Source: Flavobacterium psychrophilum
GTDB lineage: Bacteria; Bacteroidota; Bacteroidia; Flavobacteriales; Flavobacteriaceae
NCBI GenBank assembly: GCA_003243255.1
Contig: QFQM01000196.1
Coordinates: 1 to 7,990 of the forward strand
Direction: 5' to 3'
DNA length: 7,990 nt
Made by a program: the position numbers and the translations under genes. Positions 6,390-7,990 of the stretch are shown piece after piece; position 1 is the stretch's first letter, and each line of letters starts with the position of its first letter. The notes below the pieces were generated by a model. The model was not told where the DNA came from. It did not search any database and saw nothing but the letters and a program-made list of their open reading frames with translations.

Positions 6390-7990
6390 CTATTTTTCTC
6401 TAACAATTCGTATTGTTTTTTCGATCTCGCCAAAGCTTATTTTTACAATATAAACTCCGGATTCCAGATGTGATATGTTAACAGTTTCTGTCTGATTATT
6501 CATTTGTTTATCCATAACCAGTTGTCCTGTTAAAGAGTAAACTTTCACATTTGTAATTGCTTCACTAGCCTCTAACTGAAGGTTATCAACTACCGGGTTA
6601 GGAAAATATCTGAAAGTGAATTTTTCTACATCGTCAAGTCCAAGTGTAACTGTAACAGTTACTGCAAGAACCTCATTACTTACACATCCGTCAATGGTTT
6701 GCGTTGCATAGTAAGTCGTTTCAGATAATAGTACTGTAGCAGATGGTAGTGCATTAATTCCTGCTATAGCATCTTCTTCAGAAGCATACCAAACGATGTT
6801 TTGACCTTCAGCCTCAAGTTCTGCTATGGTATGTTCTTCGCCTGTAAATTCCTGTTGAGCGTTACCAGCTGGAGCCGGTGTAGTATTTATAATTACCGCT
6901 ACTTCTTTACGTAAACTTTCGCATCCGTTAAAGGTTTGCGATATGTAATAATTACCTGTAGTAAGAACGGCGGTAGGCTCAAGTGCTGTATCATCTGTGT
7001 TGGAAGAATACACTTTTAAATCTGTTCCCGTTGCAGTCGCAATCAGTTCGGCAATAGTAGCTCCACTACAGTATGTCTGATTATTTGTGCCAGGCATAGG
7101 CGTTGACGTAAGAGTTACAACAATATGCGCTCTGTTACTTTCACAACCATTAACCGTTTGCGATACATAATAATTACCCGTAGTAAGAGGCGTGGTTGCT
7201 GTTAATTCAGAGCCTCCATTTTCTGTGGCATACCATTTAAGATTTTCTCCATTTGCAGATAAATCAGCAACGGTAGCTATATGACAGAAAGTAACTGATG
7301 ATGCAGTTGGAGCAGGTGTAGTGTTAATTGTAATATTAACTTCTGTCCTTTCGCTTTCTACACCGTCTACAGTTTGTGTTACATAATACGATCCTGTTGT
7401 TATTGTAGTTGTAAGAGTCAAAGCTACTCCTCCTGTTGGTGTTGAATACCATTTAATATCTGTGCCTTCAGCAACTAACTGAGCTACTGTTGCTGTATTA
7501 CAGAATTCAGCATCTGATGCGATTGGTGCAGGAGGTGCCGGATTTACTATAGTTATAGTCACCTGTACTTCGGTTCTTGCACTTTCGCAACCATTAATAG
7601 TTTGTGATACAAAATAACTGCCGCTTGAAAGCAGCATCATATCTGCTAATTGAGTTCCGCCTGTTGCTGTGGCATACCATTTAAGGTCAGTACCGTTTGC
7701 AGTCAAATCTGCTACAGTGGCTTCATTGATAAAAGCAAGTGCTGTTGCAGTAGGGGCAGGAGTAACATTTACAGTTACCGCTACCTGAGTTCTTCCAGAT
7801 TCACAGTTATTCAATGTCTGAGATACAAAGTAGTTACCTGTAGTTACAGCATCTGTTGCAGCAAGAGCAGTTCCACCGTTTGCAGCAGCATACCATTTAA
7901 TGTCAGCACCATTTGCAGTCAGGTTAGCTACAGTAGCTGAGTTACAGAACGAAAGTGCTGTTGCGGTAGGAGCAGGAGTAACATTTACGG
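6390..7990 (-). CDS. Large Ig-like repeat surface protein with T9SS type A sorting domain, N-terminus beyond the window
   Basis: The minus-strand frame is open from the right edge (first full codon 7986-7988) to the TAA at 6390-6392, giving 532 visible residues; the true start and signal peptide lie outside. A TTG at 7814 is not the start, because the repeats continue through it. Six tandem modules of 72-78 residues share the pattern TPAPTA...FC..ATVADL.A.G..LKWY...GG..L.....LTTGNYYVSQT.NGCES.RTEV.VT. They resemble the Ig-like domains (CHU_C-associated, Ig_7 type) of Bacteroidota surface proteins. The last about 83 residues (from 6641 down) are a type A sorting domain: RYFPNPVVDNLQL, VKVYSLTGQLV, VNISHLESGVYIVKI, KTIRIVREK. 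The protein should be secreted by Sec and T9SS and act as a repetitive surface adhesin, stalk or matrix protein. Nothing visible is catalytic, but an N-terminal functional domain could lie outside. Confidence 0.9.
   Translation of the reverse strand, partial: VNVTPAPTATALSFCNSATVANLTANGADIKWYAAANGGTALAATDAVTTGNYFVSQTLNNCESGRTQVAVTVNVTPAPTATALAFINEATVADLTANGTDLKWYATATGGTQLADMMLLSSGSYFVSQTINGCESARTEVQVTITIVNPAPPAPIASDAEFCNTATVAQLVAEGTDIKWYSTPTGGVALTLTTTITTGSYYVTQTVDGVESERTEVNITINTTPAPTASSVTFCHIATVADLSANGENLKWYATENGGSELTATTPLTTGNYYVSQTVNGCESNRAHIVVTLTSTPMPGTNNQTYCSGATIAELIATATGTDLKVYSSNTDDTALEPTAVLTTGNYYISQTFNGCESLRKEVAVIINTTPAPAGNAQQEFTGEEHTIAELEAEGQNIVWYASEEDAIAGINALPSATVLLSETTYYATQTIDGCVSNEVLAVTVTVTLGLDDVEKFTFRYFPNPVVDNLQLEASEAITNVKVYSLTGQLVMDKQMNNQTETVNISHLESGVYIVKISFGEIEKTIRIVREK
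6648..7979 (-). repeat. Six tandem Ig-like repeats (coding) of 216-234 bp
   Basis: In protein order the approximate units are 7979-7764 (72 codons), 7763-7536 (76), 7535-7320 (72), 7319-7104 (72), 7103-6882 (74) and 6881-6648 (78). The array probably continues past the right edge, since the bases after 7979 encode the end of a previous unit. The first two copies are also close at DNA level, for example in the stretch encoding TATA...PAPT and in GCATACCATTTAA, which points to fairly recent duplication. The copies nearest the C-terminus are the most diverged: the fifth has V in place of the core W and DDT in place of GGT, and the sixth has lost the first cysteine and gained acidic residues. Confidence 0.9.

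Noticed and set aside
7812..7814. TTG as a possible start of a 474-residue protein
   Set aside because: The same frame stays open to the right edge and encodes a full further Ig-like repeat; the TTG is the leucine in VSQTLNNCES, matching VSQTINGCES in the next copy. No signal peptide follows it.
7650..7940. Plus-strand 96-residue open frame
   Set aside because: It lies wholly inside the Ig-repeat gene on the opposite strand and its serine- and cysteine-rich repetitive sequence is the mirror of those repeats.
6648..7979. Periodic repeats as a possible CRISPR array
   Set aside because: The units are 216-234 bp, vary in sequence, keep an open reading frame and encode Ig-like domains; there are no short identical repeats separated by unique spacers.

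Overview
The window looks like chromosomal DNA from a member of the Bacteroidota, most likely a Flavobacteriaceae (Flavobacterium-like) bacterium. The signs are AT-rich DNA, a TonB-dependent receptor with an N-terminal carboxypeptidase-regulatory-like domain, three proteins carrying type IX secretion system (T9SS) C-terminal sorting domains (two type A, one type B), start codons without Shine-Dalgarno sequences, and matches to the Bacteroidota promoter element TAnnTTTG. No tRNA, rRNA, CRISPR array, insertion sequence, integrase or phage gene is visible.

Left part (1-2974): a TonB-dependent outer-membrane receptor on the minus strand, running off the left edge, is divergent from a Sec-exported endonuclease/exonuclease/phosphatase (EEP) family enzyme on the plus strand. 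The 136-bp gap holds one perfect TAnnTTTG element for each direction, so the two genes may be controlled together. A reasonable but unproven model is that the receptor imports a phosphorylated or nucleic-acid-derived substrate into the periplasm, where the EEP enzyme cuts it.

Right part (3003-7990): three secreted surface proteins lie in a row on the minus strand. From right to left in transcription order they are a large protein of tandem Ig-like repeats with a type A sorting domain (N-terminus beyond the right edge), a 270-residue protein with a carbohydrate-binding-like jelly-roll domain and a type A sorting domain, and a 761-residue choice-of-anchor L protein with a type B (gliding-motility-associated) sorting domain. 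A strong hairpin terminator follows each of the three. The last one also serves the convergent EEP gene, so these are probably separate transcription units rather than one operon. All three are expected to be exported by Sec, moved across the outer membrane by T9SS and attached to, or released from, the cell surface. Adhesion, matrix or polysaccharide binding is the likely job, but no ligand can be read from the sequence.

I see no clear undescribed system. The items most worth a second look are the overlapping divergent promoters of the receptor/nuclease pair, the uneven loss of cysteines across the Ig-like repeats, and a terminator placed 22 nt upstream of the choice-of-anchor L start codon.
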